A DNA stretch of 64,000 nucleotides from Microthyrium microscopicum (Eukaryota; Ascomycota; Dothideomycetes; Microthyriales; Microthyriaceae), in the NCBI GenBank assembly GCA_010405405.1, contig MU004241.1:1272932-1336931 (forward strand). Direction: 5' to 3'. The notes beneath the pieces were generated by a model. That model saw only the letters and a list, made by a program, of their open reading frames with translations, was not told the origin of the DNA and searched no databases. The position numbers were made by a program, and so were the translations under genes. Position 1 is the first letter of the stretch; every line of letters begins with the position of its first letter. Positions 45,475 through 58,156 of the stretch are shown piece by piece.

Positions 45475-45925
45475 GAGTGTTTGATCAAGGTTCATAAATC
45501 AGTTGAGCGTTTGACCAATATTCACCAGTGGGACAAACGCTTTTTATATCAGTGAAGGTAGACATCATTGTCAAGATAATGACTAACAAGGAGACAAGGC
45601 GGGTATATTGTTTAAAGCTGCCACCACATAAAAATGAGCAAGAAATTAGGAGGTTTGTTTTTCCCACTCGTGCAATGGCGCAAAAGGATTCGGGAAGTCG
45701 GCACGCTCTCAGTTATCCACAACTTCATCCCTGTTACACCTTGCATTAGCTTCAAGAATTGTACATGTTGATCCCATCTCTAGCAAAATACTTACAGCTG
45801 CCCATAACGTCCCCCGCTTTACATTTCCAATCAACCTGACTGTCAACCGCTCAAACCATAAAGAGCGCCAGTTGCGCTCAATGTTCTAGTATTTCAGACC
45901 GGTCCCTCATTTGAACGTTCATACC
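45475..45925. other. Intergenic, glo2 terminator side and MFS promoter
   Basis: 451 bp between two genes on the same strand. No coding frame with motifs. Should contain the glo2 3' UTR and the MFS promoter. Confidence 0.45.
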
Positions 45926-47665
45926 ATGGAGCGAACACGAACAAAAGAAGAGGAAGTTGTCGAGCTCGCTGTCCAAGAAGGGCACGATGCAGATATTCCA
46001 ACCAACGAAGGCGCGGTGATGGCACATTCAAAAGCTCCGGCCTCACATTCTTCCATGAGCTCACCAACTTATCTTTTGGACAAGGAAACAGAAAAAGATA
46101 TTGAAAAAGATGGCGCTTTTACAACCTCGTCAACAGCATCAGTCCATAGTCTGGCAAAAGATGAAGTCAAGATCGAGGTATCAGACCCCAACATCGTGGA
46201 TTGGGATGGTCCAGACGACCCGCAAAACCCATTGAACTGGCCAAACTCGAGACGATGGGGATCTGTTGCTGTTGTTTCTGGAATCACTTTCCTTACTCCC
46301 TTAGGATCAGCAATCTTTGCTCCTGGTGTCGACTTGGTGATGGATGAGTTCCACAGTCATAGTGATCTTCTCTCTGGCTTTGTGGTATCAGTTTATGTGC
46401 TCGGTTTTGCATTTGGACCATTGAGTAAGTCCGAAACAATGATTCATACGAATTATGCTGACTGAATAGCCATCGCCCCAATGTCTGAGATGTACGGACG
46501 TCTACCATTATATCACATCTGCATGACTCTTTTCGTGATATGTAATATAGCATGTGCGCTATCCACCTCGTTAAACATGCTCATTGTATTTCGATTTCTG
46601 GCTGGAACCTTTGGAGCAGCTCCTCTCACTCTCGGCGGCGGCACAATCGCAGATGTGATGCCCGCTTCCCAAAGAGCCAAAGCGATGTCAGTCTGGGTGC
46701 TCGGCCCTACGTTCGGACCCGTGCTTGGACCAATCTGTGGAGGCTTCATTTCTCAAAATATTGGCTGGCGATGGAACTTTTGGATTCTTTCGATCGCAGC
46801 CGGAGTTGGAACGCTTCTAGGCTTCCTCCTTATGAAGGAAACATATGCGCCCACTCTACTCGACCGTAAGACCAAACGGCTCCGAAAAGAGACTGGAAAC
46901 ATGAACCTACGATCGAAGCTCGACATGGGCCTAACACCCAGAGATCTCTTCTGGTTTTCTATTGTCCGACCAACCAAACTGCTACTCTTCTCGCCCATTG
47001 TACTCTTCCTCTCCATATACGTGGCTATCACCTACGCCTATCTCTACCTTTTCTTCACCACAATATCTGACGTTTTCGCCAATCAATATCACTTCAAAAA
47101 AGAACTCGTTGGCCTTTCCTTCCTTGGACTTGGAGTTGGCCAGTTCGCTGGGCAGTTTGTATACAGCTACTTTGCGACTAAGAGTTACAACAGCCATGTC
47201 AAAAAGGGTGGCTTCAAACCTGAGCACCGGCTAGAAACTATGATATTTGGCGCAATCATAATACCAATCGCCTTATTCTGGTACGGATGGGCAGTACAAG
47301 CAAAAACTCAATGGATGAACCCCGAGGTTGCAACGTTCTTCTTTTCCTTGGGAATGCTGTTCATTTGGGTATGTATACCATCTCCATTCGGCCAAGTCAC
47401 TGCTAACCAGTCTCAGATGCCTGCCAATGTGTACCTCATCGATGTCTACACAGTATACGCCGCGTCAGCCATGGCAGCTAATACAGTACTTCGTTCGTTG
47501 GCAGCAGCAATTCTACCGCTTGCCGGCCCAAAAATGTACGCCAAACTGGGATATGGATGGGGCAATTCGCTGCTTGGGTTCATTGCGCTGTTCTTGCTTC
47601 CTATTCCGCTGATCTTCATGAAATACGGCGAGCGGATGAGAACACAGTCGACTTTGAAGTTGTAA
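45926..47665 (+). CDS. MFS transporter, DHA1 drug/polyamine antiporter type
   Basis: Three exons (45926-46424, 46470-47368, 47417-47665) give 548 aa. The start is the ATG at 45926 (CATACCATGG). A long acidic cytosolic N-terminus ends in VDWDGPDDPQNPLNWP, typical of fungal Tpo/Flu1-type exporters, followed by 12 membrane segments. Motifs: GPLTIAPMSEMYGR, the motif-C-like GPTFGPVLGPICGGF in helix 5, and YAASAMAANTVLRSLAAAI near helix 10-11. Intron 2 (48 nt) has no in-frame stop and could be read through, but splicing joins FIW to MPANVYLID as in relatives. Probable plasma-membrane proton antiporter; substrate not predictable from sequence. Confidence 0.93.
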
Positions 47666-47859
47666 TTTGCATGTGGTATGAAGCATCAAAATATTAATTG
47701 TAATGCATCAGCATCCAAATAGCGGAATACAAACATTCTACTATCTGCTGTTCAAATCGTAGGCGTCGTTCCAAAGCTGATCATACTTCAAAACGAAGTC
47801 AGACTGAGACAGACAAGCTAGACATAAACTAGTAATTATGTTACATTGTGCTGGACTTA

Positions 47860-48088
47860 CCGTAGCTTTCGCATCAAATGCAGGATTAATTAACCGCTTT
47901 TGGCAATCCCAAATTTGGGATGACCAATATCTTTCACCAATGATAAGTAGAGGATTAATTTCACGTGTGAACAAAAGTTAGCGCTAGGTAGGGTCCCCTA
48001 GGGTCCCCTAAAATTACTGAGTAGTAAGCCCAAATTTGGGATTGCCAAAAGCGGTTAATTAATCCTGCATTTGATGCGAAAGCTACGG
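47860..48088. mobile_element. 229-bp MITE with perfect 60-bp terminal inverted repeats
   Basis: The arm starting CCGTAGCTTTCGCATCAAAT at 47860-47919 is repeated exactly, inverted, at 48029-48088. TA flanks both ends (47858-47859, 48089-48090), indicating a Tc1/mariner-type insertion. More than half of the element is inverted repeat, so the RNA would form a strong hairpin. The inner end of each arm is itself a palindrome (CCCAAATTTGGG). The centre holds a duplicated GGGTCCCCTA. The perfect arms imply recent activity. It lies 378 bp upstream of the acetoacetyl-CoA synthetase start. Confidence 0.95.
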
Positions 48089-48466
48089 TACTCTGATTAG
48101 ACTTTGACAGGTAGACCAACTCTGCTCGTAAGCCATCTGAACCCATCATCATGTCGTAGAGTACGCATTACAAAATTCTCATTACCACATAGACATGTTT
48201 CATAAAGCAAATCAGAAAAGGTATTGTCATATTGTATCTCTCGAGATCCGCCATGAATTCAGGGGATTTCACTACCTACCTAGGGCAACCATGGAAATTT
48301 CATTGTAGTTTCGCACCGCCACAGTTGAGGGGATCCGAGAACGGACAACGACAACAAGTCCGCAAATATAAAACTCGGCAGCGCTAATTTGAACATGATC
48401 AAGGCCTTCTTCCATTCAACACCTTAAATCATTCGAATTGCATTGTTAAGGGGACCAACATTAGCA

Positions 48467-50576
48467 ATGGAGTCGATACCAACGTCCAACGGCATAGGCA
48501 CGAAGCTCTGGGACCCAGTCGACATTGAAAAGACCCAGATATATCAGTTCATGCAACACGTCAACAAAAAATATAAAAAGAGCTTGGGATCTTATGATGA
48601 CCTGTATGAATGGAGCATCACCAACCTATCCGAATTCTGGGGCGAAGTATGGGATTATACAGAAATGGTTGGAAAGCCGTTCACGAGGGTTTTGGATGAA
48701 GCAGCACCAATGTTCCCGCGGCCAAACTTCTTTGAAGGCGCAGAGCTGAACTTCGCTCAAAACCTTCTCTTTCCTAGTGTTGTCAAGGATCCGGAAACCA
48801 TCGCCGTGTATGCTGTTACAGAGAAGTCTCAAAAGTCTCTTACATGGAGCCAACTGCGTGAGCGAGTACGACAGTTTCAAGCTGCCATGCTGGCTCTCGC
48901 TGTCAAGCCTGGAGATAGAATTGCTGGCTATGTCGCCAATCATGCGCATGCTGTGGTTGCCATGCTGGCAGCAACTTCTCTTGGAGCTGTGTGGACGGCG
49001 GTCAGTACAGATACAGGAGTTCACGCAGTACTAGAAAGATTAGCCCAGATAGATCCCAAGATTCTCTTCGCAGATAATGCAGCAGCATACAATGGAAAAG
49101 TCCACCCAACGGCCCCCAAAATACAACAGATCGTCACAGGTCTCCCTAACCTCCAATCTCTCGTCATCCTGCCCACAGTACCCGGTATTCAACTCGACAT
49201 GGCATCCCTATCACTTAGTCCAGGAGGCTCTCTCACCCTCGACACTTTCCTCACCCTCGGTACTCCTGACCACACCCTCCAATTCCCACTCTTTCCACCC
49301 GCCCAACCAGTCTACATCCTCTACAGCTCGGGCACCACCGGCAAACCTAAAGGCATCATCCACGGATCCGCCGGCACACTCATCCAACACAAGAAAGAAC
49401 ACCTACTCCACTGCGACTTGACTCCCGCCTCGCGCCTCTTCTACTTCACCACCACCTCCTGGATGATGTGGCACTGGCTCGTCTCCGGCCTAGCATCCGG
49501 CTCCGCCATAATCCTCTACGATGGCTCACCCTTCCGTACACCCTCCACCGACGATCCATCCGGCTCCGCCCCCTCTGACGCCGCAATGCCAAAGCTCATT
49601 GCCAAATTGCGGATCACGCATTTCGGTACATCCGCAAAGTATCTCTCCGTTCTGGAACAGCGTGGCCTAGCGCCGCGAGACACGTGCGACTTGAGTTGTT
49701 TGCGCGCAATATACTCGACTGGCTCGCCACTTGCGCCATCTACTTTCGGATACGTATACCGCGCATTCGGATCAATTAACTTGGGGAGCATTACGGGCGG
49801 AACGGATATAGTATCGCTGTTTGGCGCACCTAGTCTGTTGAGCCCAGTGTATACAGGCGAGATCCAGAAACGCGGGCTGGGCATGGCAGTGCGTGCGTTT
49901 AGCTATTTAGGAGAAGATATCACGGACTCAGGGGAGGCGGGAGATTTGGTTTGTGTCAAGGCGTTCCCGTGCCAGCCGGTGGGATTCTGGGGAGCGGATG
50001 GGGAGGCGAAGTACAAAGCTAGTTATTTTGAGGCATATGAAGTTGATGGCAGACCTGTATGGTGTCATGGGGACTATGTGAGGATTGGTAGGGAGACGGG
50101 TGGAATGGTGATGTTGGGACGAAGTGATGGGGTGCTGAAACCTTCTGGTGTGCGATTTGGCAGCTCGGAGATATATAATGTGGTGCTCAAGTTCTTTGGA
50201 ACACAGGTGGAGGATGCGTTATGTATTGGGAGGAGAAGGGAAGAGGATGCTGATGAGACGGTGGTGCTGTTTCTGAAAATGGCTGAGGGACATGTCTTCT
50301 CTGCTGAGTTGGTTGACGGTATCAAGAGCATGGTGAGGAAGGAATTGAGCGCAAGACATGTTCCGGGAGTAGTTGATGAATGTCCTGAGATTCCGGTCAC
50401 GAGTAATGGCAAGAAGTAAGTCGCTTCTACAGTGTATAAGAGATTGATTGCTAACGGCTTGTAGGGTCGAAGGGGCAGTGAAGCAGATACTCTGCGGACT
50501 GAATGTGAAAACTGGAGCTTCCGTGGCCAACGCAGAGTGTTTGGAGTGGTATCGCCAGTGGGCGGAGAATCCTTGA
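48467..50576 (+). CDS. Acetoacetyl-CoA synthetase
   Basis: Two exons (48467-50415 and 50465-50576, 49-nt intron GTAAGT...TTGTAG) give 686 aa. The N-terminal ACAS_N part contains WGEVWDYTEMVGKP and FAQNLLFP. The AMP-binding P-loop YSSGTTGKPKGIIH starts near residue 285, followed by TTTSWMMWHWLVSGLASG, GSITGGTDI and the hinge GRSDGVLKPSGVRFGSSEIYN. The conserved C-terminal Lys region PVTSNGKKVEGAVKQ is split by the intron. The WMMWHWLVSGL and GGTDI variants separate it from acetyl-CoA synthetase. It activates acetoacetate to acetoacetyl-CoA with ATP, feeding carbon from leucine and ketone-body breakdown into lipid and sterol synthesis; cytosolic, since no targeting signal is seen. Confidence 0.94.
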
Positions 50577-50730
50577 GAACGCTAGTTGATAAAGTAAATG
50601 AGACAGCAATAAACATCTATTTTAATATTATATTCTATCTCTTCTGCGAACGTGAGTACCACAGCTTAGTAGATTCGACTTTGACGTCTACAGACCGCAG
50701 CAATTGCCGATAACAGCATCACAATCAGTA

Positions 50731-52581
50731 TCAAAGAATGTGGAGTCTTTGGATCTTATTGCGATGCTTGAAAATTTCTCCATCCATAATTCCGCCACAG
50801 TACGCATTGCCGATAATGCGATATTTGTTACCATCTAATTTTCGCAGAATCAGGGGCACGTCGAGACCAAGGAGGATAGCCAGAACGTCGCCTTGTGCCA
50901 GACCTGGGGGCCCAAGCCCAACCCGGCCACGCATGCTAATGAAAAGCCTGCGGTGTTGGAGGCATTGCTTGATGGTCGCCACTGCATGCCGAAGAGCAAC
51001 ACTCCTAGTCTCAGTCTCACTGGAATCAGGGAAGAGCGTGGGCAATTCCTCGCAGACACTCTCGAAATCCCTATCTGTCGCAAGTTGCCAGCCTTCGTCT
51101 CTCGTATATTTGCAGCCTTCGCAAGCTGCTCGTAGCGCGTCTCATTCAATGTCCCTCAAGGTTCTTCGGTGACAAAACACAGAGGTTTGCGCCAGGGATG
51201 TAACGTCCCCTATTCGTTGAAGAGTGTGTATCAAAGCATGAGTCCCTCGAGACTCATCCAACAACTCCTCCGGCTCATGCTGTACAACAAGGTCGAATAC
51301 GCAGCCAGTGGCCGATAGAGCGATACAGCCGTCTTGCAGATATAAGAAGTCGAGATTTGAATTTGTCGATCCTGCTGCCCTATACCTTATATCCTCGCGG
51401 GTCAACGTTACAAGTGGCCATTGAAATGGTTGTGTCCAATCCGGTGCCCAGGATGGTAAGCCTGCAAGTCGATCGTCGGAGCTTTTGTTGTGCATAGTCA
51501 TGATTGACATGTCCTTCTTTATCAATGCCATCGCTGTTTCCGTATAGACTTGTAAGCAGGTCTTGGAGTAATGAGGGCAAATTCCAAGATCTAAAGCATC
51601 AGAAGCGAATCCTAAGAATGCGAATACTCGGTCTCGAGGATCCGAACATTTCAGAACGTTGCTAATGCCGAACGCCTGCTTCATTAAGGTGATCAGTGGA
51701 GCACGGTTTCGTAAAGCGTTCAACGTCAAAAATGCCGCTTCAAATGAGCCTATGTCGATGTCCAAGAGAGAGGCTCCAAGCGTCTCTGATTCTATGTTAT
51801 TTTCGTCGGTTACCATATCGAGGAACAGAGAACTTTTCATGGCCATAAAGAGCTGTACAACAAACCTCAGCCACTCAGCTCGAACTCGTTTACGCCCGCA
51901 GTGAATCCATATTTCGCTGGATGCTCTAATCTCTTGCTGAATCCAAACCCTTTGCCAATACGTTCGTCGTACCAAGGCCTTCAAGTCTGATGGTGATGGA
52001 TAAAAGTCCAAGCCAGCAAAGTCCGATTCCGAAACTTTGATTCGTTCAAGTCTACTCCATCGTAGTGCAGTCTCTGGTAATTGTCGTCCAAGTTGTGCAA
52101 TGAGATCGAAGAGTACATCGCTGTTATCCGCACACATTCCCAGCCACGCCGCTACATAAGTCGCCTGGTGATATATGTTCCACATCTGCTGTACTTGACT
52201 TGTTTTCTCCTCGTCATCGGTTTGATTGATGCCTGTCATCTCTTAGCGCAATGTAGCAGGAGCCACATATATCGACTTACAGATAGCACTAGCCCAAATA
52301 ACCGCATAGACTGCAGACATTGAACTCAAAGCCTCATAGAGGTTCTCTCCGACTGTGAACTCATATTCTATTCCCTGGTCTTCTACCACGATGAGTCGTT
52401 TTTGTGAATCCCCCCATGTGTATGACAGCGCAATATACGTAGGTCGGTCGTCTAGCGAGGCGTGTTCAATGGAGATGCGGAGCTGCTTTTCATCCGCTAC
52501 TACATCTTTTAAGACGCTATTACTGGGGACAAAGTGCCCGTACCCACGTCCCAATTCGGGTCGTCGATACAACCACGTTAA
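50731..52581 (-). pseudogene. HET-domain (heterokaryon incompatibility) gene, start lost and internal stop
   Basis: Two exon-like parts are joined by a canonical 48-nt intron (52280-52233). HET-domain blocks are clear: YIALSYTWGD, WASAICINQTDDEEK across the splice, YHQATYVAAWLG, and TYWQRVWIQQEI. The C-terminal region continues to the stop at 50731-50733. Two defects are seen. An in-frame TGA at 51142-51144 interrupts the coding sequence, after which the same frame runs open for another 136 codons. At the 5' end no ATG precedes the HET motif: the frame reaches a stop at 52594-52596, inside AT-rich DNA beginning at about 52576. Family members trigger cell death on non-self fusion. This copy is probably inactive; a truncated product starting elsewhere cannot be excluded. 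Confidence 0.8.
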
Positions 52582-55500
52582 CTTAGTAAAATCTTACTTA
52601 GCTTAACCTTAGCTTAATATACTTACAATTATACTACCTTAACTTATACTTACTTATAGCTACTTTATACTTAATTATAGTTACTTATACTTAAATCTAG
52701 CTACCTTAGGCTATTTATACTATTACTTAGTTTTATACTTATAGTTCTAGTTCTAGGCTTCTTATTAGCTAAGTAGCTATGTAGTATATAATAAGAAAAA
52801 TATTAAGTTAATATAATTCTATTAAGAGTCTTAGTTTTATAATTATCTTTATAGAATAGCTAGAAGTAATTTACTATTAGTAGCTTACTAATATAATAGA
52901 ATAAAGTCTTTTAGGTATAGCTATCTAGAAAGAATAATAGTAGTTAAATTATATATATAAGAATATTTTTTCTATATTACTTATTATTATAAATTTCTTC
53001 TAGATATATAGATCTATATTCTTTAAGCTACTTCTTTATAGACTTCTATTAGTACTAAAGCTATAGTAACGTTATATTACGTATTAGTATATATAGTTTA
53101 TTTATATACTTATTTATATTCTTACTATAGTCCTTTTAGCTAAATTCTTTATTTTAGATTCTATTATAATAATAAGTTTTTACTATACTCTTATATTCTA
53201 CTATTCTCTAATATTTATTTTATATTAAGTAAAAAAATCTAGTCTTTCTTTTCTTTTAATATCTTTAGTTAATATAGATTTTTAATATTAAACTAGTAAA
53301 ATCTTTTTTAGCTTTTATATAACTTAATTTATACTACTTTATTAATTTAATTTAAATAATATTAGTAAAAGTTTAGGTTAGCTACAAAATAAGAGATATC
53401 TTAGTAAGATAAGTAGATCCTAGTAGGATAAGTAGTTCTAAAAGATATCTTATTATAGTCCTAAAACTATATTTATTATTATCTAACTTCTTAGTTAGGT
53501 TTAGCTTATATTTTATATACTATTTTATAGCCCTAGATTAGGGCTATATTATTATATAATCTATATTACCCTAGCCCTAATAGCTATTAAAATATAGTAA
53601 TTATTATTTTATCTAAAATAACTTTTATAATAACTTCCTAATTAAGCTAGCTATAGTAATAAAACTAGTACTATTAAATAGAGCTCGTTAAGATAAGTAT
53701 TATTATATATAGGTTATAGATTATTAAAGCTTTATTACTATTTATAGCCTAGATATAAAAAATATAGCTTAATAACCTAAAGTTTAAATAGTGTTTTATA
53801 TTTTCTATTCTTACTAACTCTATAAAACCTTAATAGATTTAGCTAGTTTTTTTAAAATATTTATAAAATCTATAATTTATATATATAGGTAATATAGTAA
53901 TAACTATATTAGACTAAATAGCTAATAATCTATAAAGAAAAATTAGACTTAGAGAATCTTATTATTAGTTTTAATATTCTTTACTAAACTAAAGATCCTT
54001 ATTAATTCCTACTAAAATTTAGTTCTTATCCTAGTAGTCTTAATAGTCTTAGTAGTAAAGTATAATTTAATAAGATTAGAGATAGACTAACGTCTAATAG
54101 TCCTAGTAGGAACCTTATAAGACTATTAGCTAATCTAAACTTTTACTAATAAAACTATTAGAATTTCTTAAGTTACTAAGGCTTAGAAAGTATATTTATA
54201 AATTTTTAGCTAGATACTTATACGCGTTATAGTATTATTATAGCTAGAAGTATAGCTAAACTAAATAACTAAAATATAGAAGAATAAGACTCTAATTTTA
54301 AAAACTATAAAAGCTTACTTAATAGTAGCTCTTTAGAACTACTTAGTATAGTTAACGTAGTAAGGATATCTCTATCTAGAATATAAAAAGGTATATAAAA
54401 AGGATTAGAAATAAATATCTTAAAATAAGTCTTTTATAATACTATAAAGGAGTTTATTAAGCTAAAGAACTACGTCCTTTATTAAGAGAAAGAGCCTTTA
54501 GTAGCTAAATACTCTACTTCTAAATTTACTTTTCTTAAAACTATTCTTAATTAGCTTAATAAAATTAAAGTAGTAGTTTAATATTATTTTATTATATTAG
54601 CTCTAAAGCTATATTCCTAGATAGTAATTACCTTCTATACTAAACTATATATAAGTAAACTAAAAAGTTATTTTATTATTTTACGACTTAAAGTAGAATA
54701 ATATATAGAGACCTTTTTAAAGGTCCTTAAGGAACTTAAAAAGATATTTATAGATACTATAAGTATATAATCTCTATAGAGTAGTAATCTTTAAGTCGTC
54801 TTTAAAAATACTAAATAAAAGAATTAGGCTTAGTACTTAACTATTAAAGATATATAGATATTTTAGTATAATTATCTTATTAAAGTAGCTAGCGTATTTT
54901 TAAAGAGTATTAATAATAGGGTTTATTATAGTAAGAGAGTAGATAATTATAACTTAAAGTTTATTAAGGCTCTAAATAAAGATAACTAGTATATTCTTAC
55001 TATTACTAAAGTAAGCTAAATTTATAGTAATAAAACATTAATCTTAAAGAAGAAAAAATTATCTTTTATTATATATTTTCTTATAGAAAGTTTCTAGAAG
55101 ATTATTATAGCCTAAAGGCTAATAATTAAGAGCGTATAGTATAGTTATAAACTCTAAGCTATAATGCTAGTAAGTACTTATTATTACTAGTATAGTATTT
55201 AGAAATATATATAGTTTTCCTATTTAATAGAAGCTTGCTATAGATACTATATAGATAAGTATAATATATAGAATTATAAAATAAAAGATAAAAATAAATA
55301 GTACTTAAATTATAGTTATAAATATAACTATTAGGATAAATTTTATAGTATTTATAAGAGTATTACTTTAGTAGTAAATATTCTTTAAGTAACTCTATTT
55401 AAACGTACTATTAAGTTATAGAATAGCGTAGCTTAATAGAATCGTAGTAATAGATTCCTAGTATTAAAGAATAAATATATACTTATTACTATACTAAAAG

Positions 55501-56689
55501 CTAGCTCTATATTTAAGAAAGTAAATATAGAGGTTTAGATAGAGTTAAATAAGTAGAAAGAAAATTAAATAAAGTAGAAGCGTTTTATAGAATAGTCTAT
55601 TAATAGCTATAAGATTAATATTTTATAATAAATAAATAGACACTAGAGTACTTATAGCGCTCTATTAAGATAAATAGTATAGTTTTATTTCTTTAAAGGT
55701 TTCTACTATAAATAGTTAGTATAGTCTATATATATTTATTAGAGTAGTATATTTAGACTCCTTATAGGGTCTAAACGAACTAGATAATAAAGAGATTTAT
55801 ATATATATTATTTAATAAATAAAGTAAGAGTATAAGTTAGCTTTCTTTTTTAAGTACTTAAAAGCTACTTTAATTTAGATTAAAGTACTTTAATTTAGTA
55901 GTTAGTATATTATAAAAAAACTATTATTAATTAAAGTTATTTAATAATACTATAACTATTTATTACTATAATATATAGTTTTATATCTAAGTACTTAACT
56001 TAATATTTAATTTATTAAAATATAGAGAATAATTAAAATAAATTTACTAATTTAAAATATATTAAATAGAAATTAGAACTAAAACTACTTATAAGGTTAA
56101 AATTAATAAAATAAGATAAACTATTAAAGTACTTTTATAATTTTAGTAAAAAAATATTTTTTAAATAAAATAAATATTTAGAATTCTTAAATAAATCTAA
56201 TATACTCTATTACTTAAGTAATATTAATAGCTAGAATTAGTATATATTTATAATAAATATTATTACTTAAATAGAATAAATACTTTAAATTATTTAATAA
56301 CTAAAATAATAATTATTATATATATAGATATAATAAGTAAAATAGACTTATATTTAATATAATTTAAATATATTTAATAATTTATATAAAATAAATAGTA
56401 TAAATAACTAGTATACTATAATTACTATTATATTATTTATAACTTATATATTTAAAATAATATAAATAATATAATTATTAAAATAGCTATTATAACTTAA
56501 ATATATTAAATATTTATAATACTATAATACTTATAACTAGCTAAATAATAGAAATAATAGAAATTACTTTAATAAAGAATATATATTAAATCTTTTAAAC
56601 TAGTATAATTCTAAAAATATATTTTATATACTAAATATTTAAAATATTATAATAAATTAAAAGACTTAAATTTCTATAAGATTTATAAT

Positions 56690-56975
56690 ATTTATAATAC
56701 TTACTAGATCTTAAATATTTATAATATTTTAAATTACTATAATATTAATAATATTTTTAATATTTTTAAAATATTTAATAACTATAATATTTATTATATT
56801 TATTATATTTATAATATCTAAAATATTAATAATTATATAATATTTATAATATTTATAATATTTATAATATTTAAAATATCTATAATATCTTAAATATTTA
56901 TAATATTTTATATTATCTATAATATTTAGAATATCTATAATATTTAGAATATTTATAATAATTATATTTTTATTA
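56690..56975. repeat. 9-bp AT minisatellite (TATAATATT-type), left array
   Basis: Imperfect head-to-tail copies of a 9-bp unit close to TATAATATT, best preserved around 56830-56880. Diverged copies include AATATCTAT and AATATTTAG. A second array of the same unit lies at 58150-58400, about 1.2 kb away. Confidence 0.75.
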
Positions 56976-58065
56976 AATCTTATTTATTATCTTTTAGCTA
57001 TGCTAATAGGTTATGTAGATGCTACTCTTTATAAGTAGGTAAAAACCCTTATCTAATTAGCTACTCTACCTAAATCTAGCTAAGTATAGCTTACTCTAGG
57101 CCTAAGGCCTAGTCTAGCTTTAGCTAATTTCTATATATTTAGTAAACTAAGGCGCTAACTATATAAGGGAAAACCCTACTATTATATTCTATATACTAAT
57201 CTATATTAAGGCTAATATTATATCCTACTAAGCCTTATTAGCTTTTTAAGCTATAGAAGCTTTAATAAGTTAGGAAGCTAAATTCTAGAAAATATTTAGC
57301 CTATTAGCACTTCTCTAGGCTAGTTCTGTTATAAGTTATTATTCTTCTATTTAGTTTACTACTTTAAGTTCTTAAAGTTACTAATATTATTATTTCCTAA
57401 AGAGCTAAGATTCTTTTCTTATTATTATATTAGATTCCTTTATTCTTACTATTAAATACTAAATCTAAGGTAGTACTATTAATCTACTAAAGACTATTCG
57501 CTATGCTATACTTTGCTTTTAAGCTAAGATTTAGAGTCCTTTAGCTTAGTATATTCTAAGTTACTTTTCCTAAGTCTACTAACTTATTCTATAGTACTAT
57601 TTATACTAATCTATAGGTATTATACTTACTAAGCTATAGTATTCCTAAATATTATAATTTACTACTATATTATTTAGTCTAATTTTACCTTATATAGCTA
57701 GATTTTAAGCTTACTAAGCTAGAGCTAATCCTCTAATCTAGTTACTAAAAGCTATAAAAAAGTTATTTTAGTATACTAATTTTACTACGCTTTAATAGTA
57801 TTATAGCTTATTTTAGTATAGCTTTATATAGCTAGTTTCTAATTATATAATTTAACGCTAGTTCGTTATTAATTAGTAAAGCTTTAATAAGAATAATCTT
57901 ATAGCTATATATAGTAATTACGTAATATAAAATTTACATCTTTCGTAACGTATTAAAAAGAGCTATAGCTCGTCTTCTACACCTGCTAAAAAGGAAAGAA
58001 TAACCTCCCTAAAAAGGAGTAAACATAGCTTTAAAAGTAAGTAACGATTACCTTTTTAGAATAGT

Positions 58066-58156
58066 AAAGGAGACGGGAATCGAACCCGTGCCCTACGGAT
58101 CTTAACAGATAGGGCCTACTGCGAGATTGCAAGTACTACTACTATACTACTCCTCC
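58066..58156 (-). tRNA. tRNA-like sequence (possible tRNA gene or relic), isotype unresolved
   Basis: On the minus strand a perfect T-arm is present (ACGGG-TTCGATT-CCCGT), which includes a B-box GGTTCGATTCC. The 7-nt ends GGAGGAG and CTCCTTT can pair with two wobbles, and TAGTATAGTAGT fits a D-arm/A-box of the Asp/Glu/Gln type. The total of 91 nt is too long for a simple tRNA, so an intron or long variable arm is needed, and I could not close the anticodon stem cleanly. There is no clear T4 terminator. The sequence keeps CpA/TpG and normal composition inside the RIP block. Confidence 0.4.

Noticed and set aside
47369-47416. In-frame read-through of the second MFS intron as coding
   Set aside because: The 48-nt stretch has GT/AG ends and a CTAAC branch site, and its removal restores the conserved helix.
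51142-51144. TGA in the HET gene as programmed stop read-through
   Set aside because: Followed by GAC rather than the CTA context known for efficient read-through, and the gene also lacks a start, so decay is simpler.
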